Shown here: piece by piece, positions 37,301 to 49,954 of the stretch
Position numbering within the stretch: the first letter of the stretch is position 1
Layout: each line of letters opens with the position of its first letter
Assembly (NCBI GenBank): GCA_034509495.1
Contig: CM067509.1
Span: 5,430,288 to 5,494,287 of the forward strand
From: Acestrorhynchus altus
Lineage: Eukaryota; Chordata; Actinopteri; Characiformes; Acestrorhynchidae
DNA: 64,000 nt
Direction of reading: 5' to 3'
Position numbers and translations under genes: made by a program
The notes under the pieces: model-generated
Databases searched by the model: none
Told to the model about the DNA's origin: nothing
What the model saw: only the letters and a program-made list of their open reading frames with translations

Positions 37301-40300
37301 GGTTCCTAGGCATGTACTGGATAAGCAAAACCAGCATTTTGTGAGGCACAACTCATCTGTCAACCACTAGGGGGCGCACTAGTCAGATTTCAAACAGCTA
37401 ATGTAACTTATATCACCAATTATACCAGAATACTACAAGATGCAAGAAATTTGCATCTTAAATAATACAAGATTATTTTAGATCATTATTTAGAGCTTTC
37501 TGACGTTTAAAGTGTAAACAAATCAGAAATAAATACAGAGCAGCATGTCTGCTTTTTAAAAAATAAAAGTCCTTCAGAAACATCTGAGACAGGATTCTTC
37601 TCACCTGTGCTGATTTCGTCTGTGTCCGTGAAGCATCCGTGTTCTTCCGAGCACAGCTTGTTAAGCTTTTTGGTCAGCGCCGCTCCAGCCTTTTGTTCGG
37701 AGACGAGTCGGACATAGAAATGTGTTGGGTTGACCACGTGGGTTAGCACCACCCACTCCTTTAGTGCTGCATTTCCCCAACACACACCCACACAATCAAA
37801 ACAGAGAGTCTTCAGGGACCCAATGGACTAAATGTATGAAACGTTTCTATTTTTAGATCAATGGAGTTACAGACACAGCTGAACTAAACCTTTTCACCAC
37901 TAGGGGCGCACTGGCTGGATTTCAACAAATATAGAACTTGACAAATCACCAGTTTTACCCAAACGGTGTTTAGGTGTTTAAAGTATTACTTTGACATTTG
38001 TGTAATAAAAGACACAGCACATAAGCTTGGTCTGCTCTTGATTGTCGAAGTGAGTGGCATCACCGTGGCCAGATCCAAAGATCTCGACACAGGTTATTCA
38101 AAAGTACAGCCCCTACCATGTTAGACAAAAGATTTTATGGAGTATCCTATTGTTGATGTCATGGTCTGGTGGTTCGGGAACCAGCCTTGTGACTGGAAGG
38201 TCGCCAGGTTTGAATCCCTGAACTGGCAGGACATGACTGAAGTGCCCTTAAGCAAGGCACTGAACTCCCCGGCTGCCCACCGCTCCGGGCATGTGTGCTC
38301 ACTGCCCCCGAGTGTGGGACTTCACTAGTGTGTGTATCACTGTGTGGACGGGTTAAATTCCCTTCTGTGCAAAACACAGTGGGGTCTATGAACACCTCTA
38401 AAGCTTTATCATCAAACGCTGCACGGTGCACTTTCACCTTTAAATATTAATATTTATAATGTCGTAGCCAATATTAAGGTACCTCTGGATTGTAGAGCAG
38501 GTGCCCTGTCCACCAGTGCCTTACGGTTCCTCTTCGGCACCTTCAGCTGCTGTGAACGCTTGGGCTCCATAACTGAGTAGAGACGATAAAAAAGGAACAG
38601 TATCTTTGTTGTAATATTGCATTATTAAACAATAATAATAATAAAGATCCTTAACTTTGAACCAAGTGTGGACACCTACCCATTTCATTCCTCTCTGCGC
38701 CGCTGTCCAATTCCTCAATGATTTCCTCTATAATGACATTTGGGCTGTTCTCCTTCGGGGCCGAGGCTGCGACAGGCAGGTTCAGCAAGCCATCCCGAGG
38801 TCTCCCCCTGGACCGGCCTCCTCTCCGGGCCCCCGATCTCTCCCATCCACTCTTCGCTGGTGGTCTGCACACCCGCTCCGATGGCACGGGCACCGACGAA
38901 CCCTTGGATAAACTGCAATGAATGAAGACACCAATTAGGGACAGTAACACATGTCCCTTACAGCCTCTCGTTGACAGTTGGGGAATATTTGGTTGGGTTT
39001 GTAACCAAATACACAATCAATAAACAGGCTGTTTGTGTTACCTTTAAGACTGATAAGGGTAAACAATCTGAGGAAACACACCAAAAAAAGGTGCTAAAAA
39101 TTTGATTGATGAATATCAACACTGGGTTTAGCCCCTGATTTCCCGAAGAATTTGGATTCAATATCGATGAATCAAGATCAACTCAAAATGACGACGTTCT
39201 GCCTCAACAGTTTCCTCCAGAAGGAGGCGCTGCTGAGCTGTGAGATGGTGTGCTGTCTTTATTAATTAGCCTCCAGCTGAGAATCTCTTCCATGCATCTC
39301 CAAGTTCTGACCTCAATGTGAAAGTAAAATGGTTTTGGGTTTTCGTTAATGTCCAGATCGCGGTGTTATAGGAGCAGCTGAATTTAGGTGGGTCATCCAA
39401 GCTTGTGTTGTGACTGACAGTGAAGCATGAATCTCTACATTTGACGCGTTTGAAAAGTAGACCTTTCGAAGTTTCTGTTTCTCATGCAAATTGTGTGCAA
39501 ACCCACAAAACTGCTTCCATAATTCAAAACAAAGCTAACAATGGCAGCAATTTATGATCTCTTACACAAACAACTACACTTCTATCACACACATCAAAGT
39601 ACGATTGTACTCACAGCTTGACATCACCGTCCATAACATACAGAGAGCTGCTCAAGCTCTCAGCCAGGTTATCCACGTGGAGAACACATCTACACACCAG
39701 CACGAATGAACAAGCATAAATCAAAATATTAACAACCCAATCCCAATGTTCACCTTGTTCACCACAGGAATTCCCACAACCCTACCTGAGATCCGAGCGC
39801 AAAGTCAGGCAGCTCATATCAAACGATTCCTTGTCCACTGGAGTCCGCAGGGTCTCCAGAACCTAAACATGAAGAGATCATCAGATGCTAATTCTATACT
39901 AACCGTGCAACAGAGAGAGTATGAGTTATGAGGAGTTATCTTCTGTGTGAGGATGATCACTGGCCAGCTCATGGCAAGGAGATGCAAACTGGAGTTTGAG
40001 CGAGGCGTGGTACTGGGTGCCAGTTCTGGAGTTGCGCAGGCATTCACCCTTCTTTGACCAAGGAATACATAGAAGGCATTACCGCCCATAGTGGACAGCA
40101 CAGTGGCCACCCACAGTTGATTAATGATGGTGACTGGTGGAACACTGGACACAGTGCCTCACCTGGAATTGTGAGCTTGGTAACTGGAACCGTGTGTGGT
40201 ACCACTTTTCGGGGCTGATGGTAAGATCTGTGTGTAGCGCTGACCTTGTGAATCAAGACCCCAGTTGTAAACAAGGCACTGTGTGGTGGTGTGGGCTATA

Positions 40301-40808
40301 TCCTCATGACATGGGCTGGATCTACTGGTCAGCCTAAACACATCAATGGAAGGTGCTGCCGCGTTTCACTGCTTGGTGACCATCTGCAGCCCTTCATGTA
40401 CCCCAATGATGGGATGGTCCAGCAGGAGAATGCAATGTGCCAGGCTGTCCTGAACTGCTTCCATGACATTTTAGTAGATCTTCGGAAATTGAATTTCCCG
40501 TCCATCTGGTACCCACCATCGTGCCTCACTTGAACTCCGATTCACATCTCCTTGCCGTGAGTCTTCAACTTCACACACAAGCCCAACACCTCACGTTTGG
40601 AACGTCAGTGTACGGTGGGTCACTTGTGTAATATACCCTGTCCAGATGGCAGTAAGTCCTGAGGGAAGGGACTTGTCGAACATGTTTTGCTTTCTGGATG
40701 GCGGTGTGCAGCTCCTTCTGCCTCTCCTCGATTCTCCGACACTCTTCTCGACCAGGTGAGAAAAGCTGCTCCAGAGAGCTCAGTTCAGTCATCAGCGCAC
40801 TGTGCCTG

Positions 40809-40883
<75 letters not shown>

Positions 40884-42509
40884 CAACACAGGATGCAGAT
40901 ACACATTGTAGTTTCATACAGGTGGTTTAAATATCACCAGTCCAACGGTGGCAACAGTTGGAGTTCAGTGTCAGTCAAACCTGGTCCTGAAGCAACCTTT
41001 AGTGCACATTTTAGGAAACCAATAAAACGTGCAGGGTGAGGTGCTTCCAGGACCAGGGTGGAGAAACCCTGATACAGCTGATGAATCATGAGCCTTGCAC
41101 TTAAGTGTGCAGGTAGTTGTCAGTGATGAGGGGGCAGCTGCTCGTTCTTCTGAAACCAAGGGTGTTAAAAAGGTGAAGGGTTTCTACTACATTCTGGAGC
41201 ACTGCTGTGGTCAAGATGCCAGATGTATTCGACCCCTCCTCATTCCCATCTCAATCCAAAGATCACGGTTCCACTGCTCCGCTATTTGGTAAAATGTACA
41301 GATGAAGCAATCGATCAGCCCGCGAGAATCTGAGAAGTTTATCAGGACGTCCCTCAAACCCACCTTTTGCGCAGCACGCCGATGGCCTTTTCAGTGCAGT
41401 CTTCGATCTCCATCGTGATCCGAGATTTCTCCTTCTTCAGCTGAGTCTGAATGCCTGTAGCGAGAGTCTTGAAAGATGGGAAAAAGCACAATGACGGCCT
41501 CTCGATCGCCCTTCAGGTCAGTTAGAGCACATCAAGTGTAGACTGGCCAGAGACCTTCGTATTCAATTTGACATTCCACCTTAAACGATGCAGCAGCTTC
41601 ATTCTGGCACTAGGACGTGTCCAATACACCAGCACCATTTAAGGTGGAACAGAACATTGAATACCACCAGCTTTCTTCCATGTTTAATTTGTGTGCTGTG
41701 GGACGTCTTTGGTTCACAGAGAACGTCTCCAAATTGTGCTTTTTACCTGGTGCAGGTTGTCGAGGATATTAAGGTTTTCTGTTGCTTTACAAAGAGCTTC
41801 ATCTAGAGCCTCCATGTCCACCCTCTACACACACACACAGACACACATGTCCAGCATTAAGCAGACTAGAGTCAAAGTGTCTTCACAACATTAATTTTGT
41901 TGACCTCCATGTTTACCACTTCAGCATTCGGCTGCTCAGTTAAGGCAGGTGACGATGACGATGGACTCCTAAATCGGCGAACCCTCTGCTTATCTCCGTC
42001 ACGGGCTCTGCAGAAGGTGTGCAAAAGGCAGGAGAGAGACTGTGTCCATTTACTTCCTGAATTCAATCGTATCTATTCTTATTTGCGATGCGTCCTTCGG
42101 TAGTTTGTAGATGGTCCTACCTTTTCTTGGTGTTCATCTTGGCTGTGTAGATAAGTCCTATAATCCTGCTGTCCACCAGCAGCCCGTCCACTCCATTCTC
42201 ACCAACACTGGTAACCATCTGCAGATGTTTAATGAGCATAAACAGCTGATATACTATGAACCATGAGATGCATTGAATTTACAAGATTTGCAAACTTTCC
42301 AGCAGCACCGCGTGGGACACCGAACTACAACCAGGGGAATTATTGTAGAAGGAAAGGTTCTGTCTGCACACCCACCGTGCACTCAGGGCAGGAGATTAAG
42401 CCATGTGGAGACTCCAGCGCGTTAAGACACACTGTGCAGAAGATGTGACCACACAGCAGCACATGGGGAACATTTTCCACCTCTTCATCTTCTTCAAAGT
42501 TCATAGAAA

Positions 42510-42553
<44 letters not shown>

Positions 42554-43169
42554 AACATTGCTGTAGGAGGCCTTACATCCATCTAACCAAGGTTTAGAAC
42601 TGGGCATTACAACCCTAGGCTTGTCTGCTGCAGCAGTGTCCACTCCACTGACCATGCTTTCTGGGTTCAGTACATACCATACCAACTGGTTACTTCACCA
42701 AACCCAACTCCTTGTTTCTACAGAGGTCCTGTTCTTCAATGGTCAGGGCCCTACAGGACCACCACAGAACAGATGTTATTCTGGGTGTTTTTTTTCATCA
42801 CTGCAGGGACGTAGAAGGTGGTGGTCCATCAACCCTGCTGTCGGATTCACTCATACGAGCCCACCACCATGTCAGTGTGACTGCAGTGCTGAGAATGACC
42901 CACCACCCACATAACAGCTGCTCTGTGGTGGTCCTGTGTATGAACATGGAGCTCGCTGTAATGAAGATGGAAGGACCCTGTCTTCTCGGTCCACCTTAAA
43001 CAGGCCTAAAGCGTCCACTGCAGCCGCAGCACGGACACGGAAGCGCTCTGTTACCGGGTAAAGTGTAGGGCTGACCGCAGTGACCGCAGCAAACCGCACT
43101 GTCCGGCATCCCCTGCACCTGCTCCATCACCTCCACCTGTTCCAGCGCCTCTACCAGCGCTGCTCTCAT
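25316..43169 (-). CDS. rnf17: RING finger protein 17 (Tudor domain protein, TDRD4)
   Basis: I traced 37 coding exons that total 4,752 nt (1,583 residues plus stop) with all phases compatible; human RNF17 is similar in length. First exons: 43055-43169, 42376-42491, 42121-42218, 41917-42007, 41747-41824, 41364-41446, 40595-40805. Last exons: 26265-26385, 26042-26180, 25732-25918, 25316-25411. The N-terminal RING finger has CGHC, then CGHIFCTVC, then CPEC. A coiled-coil region follows, then the conserved [13 protein letters not shown] block in exon 38680-38912. At least five Tudor modules follow, with cores such as [44 protein letters not shown] and [11 protein letters not shown]. The C-terminus [14 protein letters not shown] matches the family end. 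Tudor domains bind methylated arginine on Piwi proteins; RNF17 is a germ-granule protein needed for spermatogenesis and piRNA quality control. Introns hold several dead transposons. Confidence 0.96.
28505..28735. repeat. 52-bp tandem array of a dispersed repeat, rnf17 intron copy
   Basis: About four copies of a 52-bp unit that includes GTCTGTATGCAGGTTGAGCA, then TCAGCCCCGCCCCCTCTCTC, then TGATCAGTCAGA. The same unit recurs at 49955-50195 and 52010-52165, and once near 17820-17870. Confidence 0.85.
29695..30245. mobile_element. palindromic fold-back repeat in rnf17 intron
   Basis: Starts with AACAACCATAACATTATGAC and ends near GTGGTTGTTATGGTTGATCA, giving inverted ends. The core has the arms, GTGGGGTCCTGATCATTGAA and CACCACCCACAAAATAGCTG. 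One of the more complete copies. Confidence 0.8.
31080..31300 (+). repeat. dispersed repeat family copy without the 52-bp array, rnf17 intron
   Basis: Has AGGACTTTTATTCTGAAATT followed directly by AAACTGGGATTTAATTCAGT and TACTCTGATCCTGAGTTACG. The GC-rich array is absent, which shows that it is a variable internal module. Confidence 0.7.
32600..32870 (+). pseudogene. Tc1-like transposase remnant in rnf17 intron
   Basis: One frame at 32804-32860 reads [19 protein letters not shown], the conserved WSDES-type segment with the first DDE aspartate of Tc1/mariner transposases. Flanking sequence has other transposase-like pieces in broken frames. It runs on the strand opposite to rnf17. Dead copy. 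Confidence 0.75.
36040..36260 (-). pseudogene. Tc1-like transposase remnant in rnf17 intron
   Basis: On the minus strand 36076-36111 reads [12 protein letters not shown], the QQDNDPKHT motif around the second catalytic aspartate of Tc1-like transposases. The rest is too short and shifted to be active. Confidence 0.7.
36955..37086. repeat. two-copy tandem duplication, rnf17 intron
   Basis: TTTATTTTACACGTTTTTCA with TAGACACCAA and CGCTGTAATGCCAT occurs twice in a row with few differences. Confidence 0.75.
38150..38345 (+). repeat. tRNA-derived SINE, rnf17 intron
   Basis: B box GGTTTGAATCC (38207-38217) with the same flanks as the copy at 375, including CTGCCCACCGCTCCGGGCAT. A reverse-strand fragment of the same type is at about 12840-12900. 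Confidence 0.75.
40000..40530 (+). pseudogene. degenerate Tc1-like transposase remnant in rnf17 intron
   Basis: Plus-strand pieces read [12 protein letters not shown] and [20 protein letters not shown], which resemble the VMVWG-FS and DHLQPFM-PDG-FQQDNAP blocks of Tc1-like transposases. Several stops and frame changes are present. Confidence 0.55.
40810..40880. repeat. (CA)n microsatellite next to an rnf17 exon
   Basis: About 35 CA units directly precede the acceptor of exon 40595-40805 (minus strand), so the acceptor tract is TG-rich rather than pyrimidine-rich. Other large rnf17-region tracts are at 42513-42549, 43270-43325 (TTTTA)n, 44003-44046 and 44230-44272. Confidence 0.95.
40970..41075. 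mobile_element. short palindromic repeat with CCTGGTCCTG termini
   Basis: TCAAACCTGGTCCTGAAGC is matched in inverted form by GTGCTTCCAGGACCAGGGTG about 50 bp later. MITE-like, in an rnf17 intron. Confidence 0.5.
41567..41662. mobile_element. very small MITE with ATTCCACCTTAAA termini, rnf17 intron copy
   Basis: GACATTCCACCTTAAACG at the left and CATTTAAGGTGGAACAG at the right are inverted repeats. The interior is unrelated to the copy at 13190. Confidence 0.6.
42725..42960. mobile_element. palindromic fold-back repeat, internally deleted copy in rnf17 intron
   Basis: Outer parts of both arms remain (TTCAATGGTCAGGGCCCTAC, CAGTGTGACTGCAGTGCTGA). The centre is largely lost. Confidence 0.7.
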
Positions 43170-43226
43170 TGGTTAATGAGACCGGAACACTCAGCCAATC
43201 AGAACCCTCGTCTTTGGCGTGCCAAT
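43168..43226. promoter_or_regulatory. three CCAAT boxes at the rnf17 start
   Basis: CCAAT pentamers lie at 43168-43172 (minus strand, overlapping the start codon), 43195-43199 (plus) and 43222-43226 (plus). They are evenly spaced by 27 bp. NF-Y binds CCAAT in either orientation, and arrays at about this spacing are typical of TATA-less promoters. The promoter assignment is inferred from position. Confidence 0.5.
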
Positions 43227-44001
43227 CGAATATCCACCAAAACACTTTAATTTAATTATTCATTTTAATTTATTTTATTTTATTTTATTTTATTTTATTT
43301 TATTTTATTAACTTTATTTTATTTTAATTAATTGAATTTGAAGAAAGTTCAATGTAATTATTTGTTTTTAATTTATTTTAATTTAATTAATTTAATTTAA
43401 TTTAAATGAGTAATTTCATTTAAATCAATTTAGATCAGTTCACAGAAAACTTTTAATAAACTATAACTGTTTAAAAATTTTAATTGATATCATTCTTTTG
43501 ATTTTTTTTTTTTTATTAATTTTTATTAATATAATTCTGGAGATTCTTTAGGAAAATAAATCAAATTTCAGGTTGAAAAATATCATTAAGGGTTTTTTTC
43601 TGCAATTAAATTTGGGTCCTTTTTGACTTTTAATTAAGGGAAAGATAATGTCCTTGTTTTTACATTATTTTCTTACATATTTTTTTATATTTGTGTGTAA
43701 ACAACTCTGACAAGTCTGCAGCACCATAATGAAGATGGAATGTATTTACAGAAAAACACTGTGAGATGATAAGGATCGGTTTATTGTTCTCTTATTAGAG
43801 AAACGTACTCACTGTCTGTTTTCCAGTTGGTTAGGATTGAGAAGCAAAACTGCATTAAAATGTACTGATTTCTGTGGTCTGGGGGTTGTGGTGCCACTGG
43901 TCACCCCTGTACTGAACACATGCATGACTGCATCTGCGGTAAAGAGCTGCACTTTGTTTGTGTTTCTGTTTGTGCTTTAATGTGGCAACATCAGTTCCCT
44001 G

Positions 44002-44042
<41 letters not shown>

Positions 44043-44227
44043 TGTGAAAATTGACTGGAGGAAGGTTACTGACCTACATTTCAGGCAAAAGATATGGGTC
44101 TCCCCTCACCCCATACTCAACAATCATGCTCCACACATGCCACGTGCCACACACACACACACACACAGGTTACAGTACATGACTATTCATATCATTCTGT
44201 CTGCAGGCTAAGAGGGTCAGAGCACTG

Positions 44228-44273
<46 letters not shown>

Positions 44274-44849
44274 ATGCGCACAAGCCTTCCAGCAATATGT
44301 CTGGCTGTAAAAGAGCAAATGGACAAAGGGTCGGCCCTCTACCTTTTCTCTGCCTACACACACACACAAACACACGCACGCACGCACACACACAGAAATG
44401 ACACACACATGTGAGTATGATCACACAGGTGTGTGTATTTTGGAATCTGTGCTGGTGTAATGGTCACACTTTGTGTTCTGCAGGGAAGAGATTTCAGGCA
44501 GGAGGTCAGTCTGGGTTAACCTGCATATCAGCCTCCACCATGCCTCTGCTTCAGAAACACCTACTGACCTGAATACTGGTCACTAAGCTCTTCGAGAGTG
44601 TTAGTGTGTGTGACTTGGGGGTCTCTGTGGGGGTATGGGGTGTTGGGAATGAGCACGTGTTGCTGCTTTAAGCTGGTTTATCTGTCTCTAACACACGCCT
44701 GCAGAATCAGAGCGACACATATAGAACACGTCTCAGGCTTCAGATCGCCATGAGGTGGGCATGAGCATGGGCTGAAACACACACCATAACTACAGCACAG
44801 ACATGTATTTAAGATTAGTTAATGCTGCTCCTCCCCAGACTATCGTCCA

Positions 44850-45020
44850 TTCTTTCACCCTCATCTTCAATGGTCAGGACCCCACAGGACCACCACAGAG
44901 CAGCTATGCAGTCACACTGACATGGTGGTGGTGTGTTAGTGTGTGTTGCTGGTACGAGTGTATCAGACGCAGCAGTGCTGCTGGAGTGTTTAAACACTGT
45001 GTCCCCTCACTGTATATATT
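44850..45020. mobile_element. palindromic fold-back repeat, left half only
   Basis: Runs from CACCCTCATCTTCAATGGTC to GTTTAAACACTGTGTCCCCT and stops before the spacer. A right-arm fragment lies at about 45440-45500. Confidence 0.7.
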
Positions 45021-45630
45021 TTGCATTTAGTACAACCTAACACAGCACAGCTAAAGGTCACACACAGCCCAGCATGGGCAGCAGGGCAGATTGGTGAGAG
45101 CTGAAGGCAGCGGAGGCTGGGGTGGGGCACAGAGAAATAGAGCAAATATAATTCAGCTCGCAAAAACATACATTAATACACACACACACACACACATACA
45201 CACACACTGACCTACAAAACACACACTACTGATAGACGCTCAGTATAAGTGCCTTTCTAGCTCATAAGCTGTACCATAAGCAAATAACTTAACAAGCTGT
45301 ACAAGAAATGCATGACTATTACTTATGAAAATATTAATATATATCATGAAATTATAATAATTATATATATTTATGATTGTTCATAAATATACATCATTCA
45401 TTTTCTCAGCTCTATTTACCACACAGGAGCCCGTTTTAGGTTGAGGGGTTTAAAAACTCCAGCAGCACCGATCCACTCATACTAGCACAACACACGTAGC
45501 ATATTGTAAAAACATGCACATAAGTGTGTAGTTTGACCAAAGGTGCCCAAACTTTTGCATCCTAGTGTGTGTAGAGTTGTTGTATGTGTGTTTCAAACAC
45601 AGCTCTCTGTCTGATAAAATCTAAAATCTA

Positions 45631-45664
<34 letters not shown>

Positions 45665-46185
45665 TAATATAATTGTGTTTGTCTTTGCTAGTTTATAATT
45701 TTGTTACGTAATCATATAATCATGTTCTTTCAAACACAAACATCCCCTCATTTCCATTCCTTGTCCGTCCCCTCCTCTGATTTCTCCCGATAGAGCCTTT
45801 CACTAAAAACAGGCACATAAGCTGTTTTGTTTTTCTCGTGGAAGGTCAGGGCCTCAGTTCTGTGTCACATGTACAACATTAAATACAGTCTTAATGATGT
45901 GGCTATAGCTGAACAAACACAGCTGTTTCATACTAACACTGTTCGAAATGACAGGAGCGTTGTAAGTAAAGGACTGATTGACTGATTTAACCCCCACCCA
46001 CCCATTCTCTCCTCTGCTTCAGTGGGTGGAGGATCATTAATAAATAAATAATGTGGCCTCGGTGAACCTGAAAAATGAGAAAATGAGAGTAAATAGAATA
46101 ATGTTTAAATGTCAGTTTGGAAATATGTAGGAAAAACATGCAAAGAACAGTATTTGGGGAATTTACACACAGGACAAGAGCCAGT

Positions 46186-46238
<53 letters not shown>

Positions 46239-47495
46239 GATGTGAGATCTACTTATATTAAAATATGCAACCTTTCAGACCACATTGCTCAAAGCATGAT
46301 CCATCCATCTCTTATTCAGTGTTTTCAAAATGTGTAACGTTTGTTTAGATGTTTCTTTGAATTTTGTGAGGATGGAGGACAAGCTTTCATCTGATGACTC
46401 CTTGAGGATGGATACATTTGGAATAGTGCACCACCAGAGTTTTGTTAATATAGGGGGTGCTAGGCAGCTGCTTAGAGGAGCCTGTGGCTGCTGATTGTTG
46501 GGAAGGGGTTCAAGGTTCATGGTGATGATTGTGAACAAGCCATAACCCTAACAGGCTAATTAAGGTGAGCGCTCAAATCTCTCCCAAACATTTGAAAGGT
46601 ACTTTCCTTCCTTTGCTCTAATAAAACACAGGCGTTGCTTAAAGGGCTGGAACGTGTGTGTCATCTTTAATGTCTTCGGGAGATCATTTCATCTTCAAAT
46701 TGCTTGTGTTCATTCTGACCAGGGGTACCCAAACTTTTGCATGCCACCGTATGCCTGCCAAGTTAAATGCATAAGACAATTTAAACTATACTTATCGTTT
46801 ATAAAATCAAATATTTATCATTCGCATATATTTGATGTGCATATAATATTTTTCTGTATGAAACACTGCGTGAGATTTAAGGTTCCTCACCCCTTTAACT
46901 GGTTCCACACTGAGCTGCGTCGTCTGACTGAATGGTCATTTAACTGTGTGGTCAGTCTACAGTCATCTGTCTGGTGAGAAAAGAGGCTTAAGCCTGTCTG
47001 ACCATCCTCTCGCCTCACAAAGAGAGGGAGGCTGGTGGGTGGGTCGAACCGGGTGGGCTGTTTAGACGAATGATATTCTATTAGCAGATGATTATGGGAA
47101 TAAAACACGAGCAGCATTAGATTGCTGGAACTCCAGTTCACTGGACATTTCCTCTATCTGTTTTTTTGTGAGCTGAACTCTTGACCCCTCACCCCTCCCC
47201 TGGACAGTCTGGGATATAGTCTTAATCTTTTCTGGGAGAGGGGGTGGGGGTGGACAGAGACCCTCACACACAAACCGGACGGTGGATGGACTGATCTGGT
47301 TGTTTATACAAGGCACACAAACCCATCCTCACATTCACACAGACAAGTGTTTGGTGAGCAGCACTTGTGGTGGACGTGTCATGGTCATGGAGCCTGTGCA
47401 TGGGTGCAGGAGCCGGGCCCGAAGCTGCGGAGAGCTCTGCCGTTCTAATGTGAGTTGCACTTTTACGTGTTTGTGTGTTTTCTATGGTCAGACAA

Positions 47496-47538
<43 letters not shown>

Positions 47539-47689
47539 ATGCAAAGCACAGACCTAGTTCTGGTTTCTGAAGTGTAAGGAACACCGTGAAGTTGGAATGT
47601 AGCCTTGGAAACTGTAATGAAAAGTGTAATGTCACAGTGTAAATGGGACTGACATGACCGTGATATTGGGTGTATTATAATAATGGATA

Positions 47690-48050
47690 TGAAAGTGTAT
47701 TCATTGGAAATGGGTGTAGATTAACAATGTAACTGGGCATTGAGTAGCAATGGATCTTGGTGTGGAGTAACAATGTAACTGGGTGTAGATTAACAATGGA
47801 ACTACGTGTAGATTAACAATGGAACTGGGTGTAGATTAACAATGGAACTGGGCATTGAGTAACAATGGGACTGGGTGTGAATTAACAATGTAACTGGGTG
47901 TATATTAACAATGGAGCTGGGCATTGAGTAACAATGGAACTGGGTTTAGAGTAACAATGGAACTAGATTAACAATGGAACTGGGTGTAGATTAACAACTG
48001 AACTGCGTGTAGATTAACAATGAAACTGGCTGTTGATTGAAATGGAAAAT
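47690..48050. repeat. 23-bp tandem repeat
   Basis: About 15 degenerate copies of a unit close to AACAATGGAACTGGGTGTAG plus ATT, in the rnf17-arhgap20 spacer. No coding potential was seen. Confidence 0.85.
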
Positions 48051-48156
48051 GAGTCTGCTGTGGTTATGGAAATGGAAATTCAATAATAAAAAATGAAAGT
48101 CAGGTATAGCAAAGGTCTTGCTTGCAACTGAGGTCTGAGATGTGTTTGCATTTGTA

Positions 48157-48234
<78 letters not shown>

Positions 48235-48294
48235 TGTGTGAGATAAGGTTCAATAGGATGGACCTTCTGCCTTTAGGCGATGTAAATAACCTTT

Positions 48295-48585
48295 TCAGCT
48301 AAGGCATGGACACCCCTTCTAATAAATGCATTCAGCTACTTTAAGATGCACCCATTGCTGACACAGATGTGCAAATGCACATACAGCCTGTCTTTACCCT
48401 GTAGAGAAGTACTGCCAATAAAATAGGACTCTGGACCAGATAAACAAATAGGAGCCAATTGGCACCATGTCTAATGCCAGGGTTGGGCTAGAGGATGGCT
48501 AGAGACATTACTCCAACAATGCCCTTGATTTCAGAAGAACCCGTGAATGAGCAGATGTCCAAATATATTTGTCCTTATGGTGTAT
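48295..48585. mobile_element. non-autonomous DNA element, spacer copy
   Basis: Starts GGACACCCCTTCTAATAAAT and ends near CAGATGTCCAAATATATTTG. Fragments with the same end motifs (tggacaaaagtattgagacac type) are near 5725, 10240-10600, 12165, 49120-49405, 52690-52860 and 55835-55990. No ORF. Confidence 0.6.
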
Positions 48586-49033
48586 TCAAATTTATTTGAG
48601 CAATACTGTCATTTAGGACCAAGGTATGTAACCCAAATATAATAGCCATTGGTTTTCTTTATGGACGATTATGCAACACGTGTATTCTTCCACTGTGAGA
48701 CGAAGCAGCAAACTGCTTCATCTGGTCATCCTGAATGGTCAAGCAGTGTGTTGCACATACTGGTTGAGGGGGTGTGTTTATCTTTGTAGCTCCACCCCAC
48801 AAGCCCTCCCACAGGCTCTACACTATGGCAGTCATTGCATCTCCTCCTCCAGTTCAATGAACAAGCTCTGCTGAGTGGCTCCAGCCTCAGAGAAGCTCAG
48901 GCTGGACCTAGAGATGGACCGTCTCTTCACACAGCAGCTTCACATCAGGACTCACTTATCTTCAGGGGGTGTGAGATGAAGCTCTTCAGGCAGAATCTTA
49001 TCCCTGACCAGCAGGCAGAACTGATGGTACTGT

Positions 49034-49104
<71 letters not shown>

Positions 49105-49447
49105 GATATAATAAGGAGTCTGTCCTCTGTGATGGCTTTACTGTACCTCTCGCAAACCTTGCTGTGGGGATTTGATTGTATTCAGCCTTGAGAGCATCTG
49201 TAAGGTCAGGCAGTGATGGTGCATGATTGGATCTGACACCCCAGATCATCTGAAAGGTACTGGAATGCAACTCCACTGCTCCAGTGCCGGGGGGCTTTAT
49301 ACCCCTCGGAATGATGTTGGTCATTGGGGGAGATGCAGTCTGACGCCTGTGTAAGAAGGGTGTGATTAAAGAAGAGGTGTCCAGATACATTTGGACAGGT
49401 AGTGATCATAAGCATGGGTTGGTGAGGTGTGGATGACATCCAGTTGT

Positions 49448-49493
<46 letters not shown>

Positions 49494-49954
49494 TCCCTCT
49501 GTAGTGGTCCAGAAGGCCGGCTGTCTGCCCCCTCACTCCTCCTCAGTAGCACTGACCAGGACAAGGCTGGCCCTGCTATGGCATGATACAGATAATTATG
49601 TTCCAAAAATGTCTTTACATACCAAAGCCACAATCATAACTTCAACCTTTTTACAACTCTGACCAATTTCTAGGAAGCTTTTGTGGTGTGATGAATGATT
49701 TATTCATCTATCTTATGTGGAGACCAACACACAGATTATTTCCCGGATTATTTCCAGAGATCATGCGCTCCCTAACTTTGGTCTTTTATTTGAGATGTAA
49801 AATGAACAGAATTTAAATATTTCATGAAAATCCTGTTGAAATGGAAACATTCAGTGTTTTGAGCTGCAAATCCAAGAATTATGAGGAAAATTATTATTTA
49901 TATTATTATTATAACCTAACATCTGGCTTCCAGTGATGCTTAGTCTCGCTCTTC

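Larger units (their letters stand above)
32915..38912 (-). other. rnf17 central exon block (positions of 11 coding exons)
   Basis: Boundaries were read from splice sites and checked by phase: 38680-38912, 38525-38572, 37605-37766, 36594-36762, 36302-36428, 35666-35844, 35449-35584, 35104-35260, 34897-35012, 34034-34148, 33581-33707, with 32915-33145 next. They encode the linker and the first two extended Tudor modules. Exons 39786-39862 and 39615-39689 lie just 5' of this block. Confidence 0.85.

Noticed and set aside
40571..40879. ORF with poly-CV start joined to an rnf17 exon
   Set aside because: Only the [15 protein letters not shown] part is exon; the CV run is the (TG)n tract in the intron.
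46275..46538. 87-codon minus-strand ORF in the rnf17-arhgap20 spacer
   Set aside because: No splice signals or known motif, and it is isolated in repeat-rich DNA.
47500..48050. Regular repeats that could suggest a CRISPR-like array
   Set aside because: The units are head-to-tail without unique spacers, in a vertebrate genome. They are simple minisatellites.
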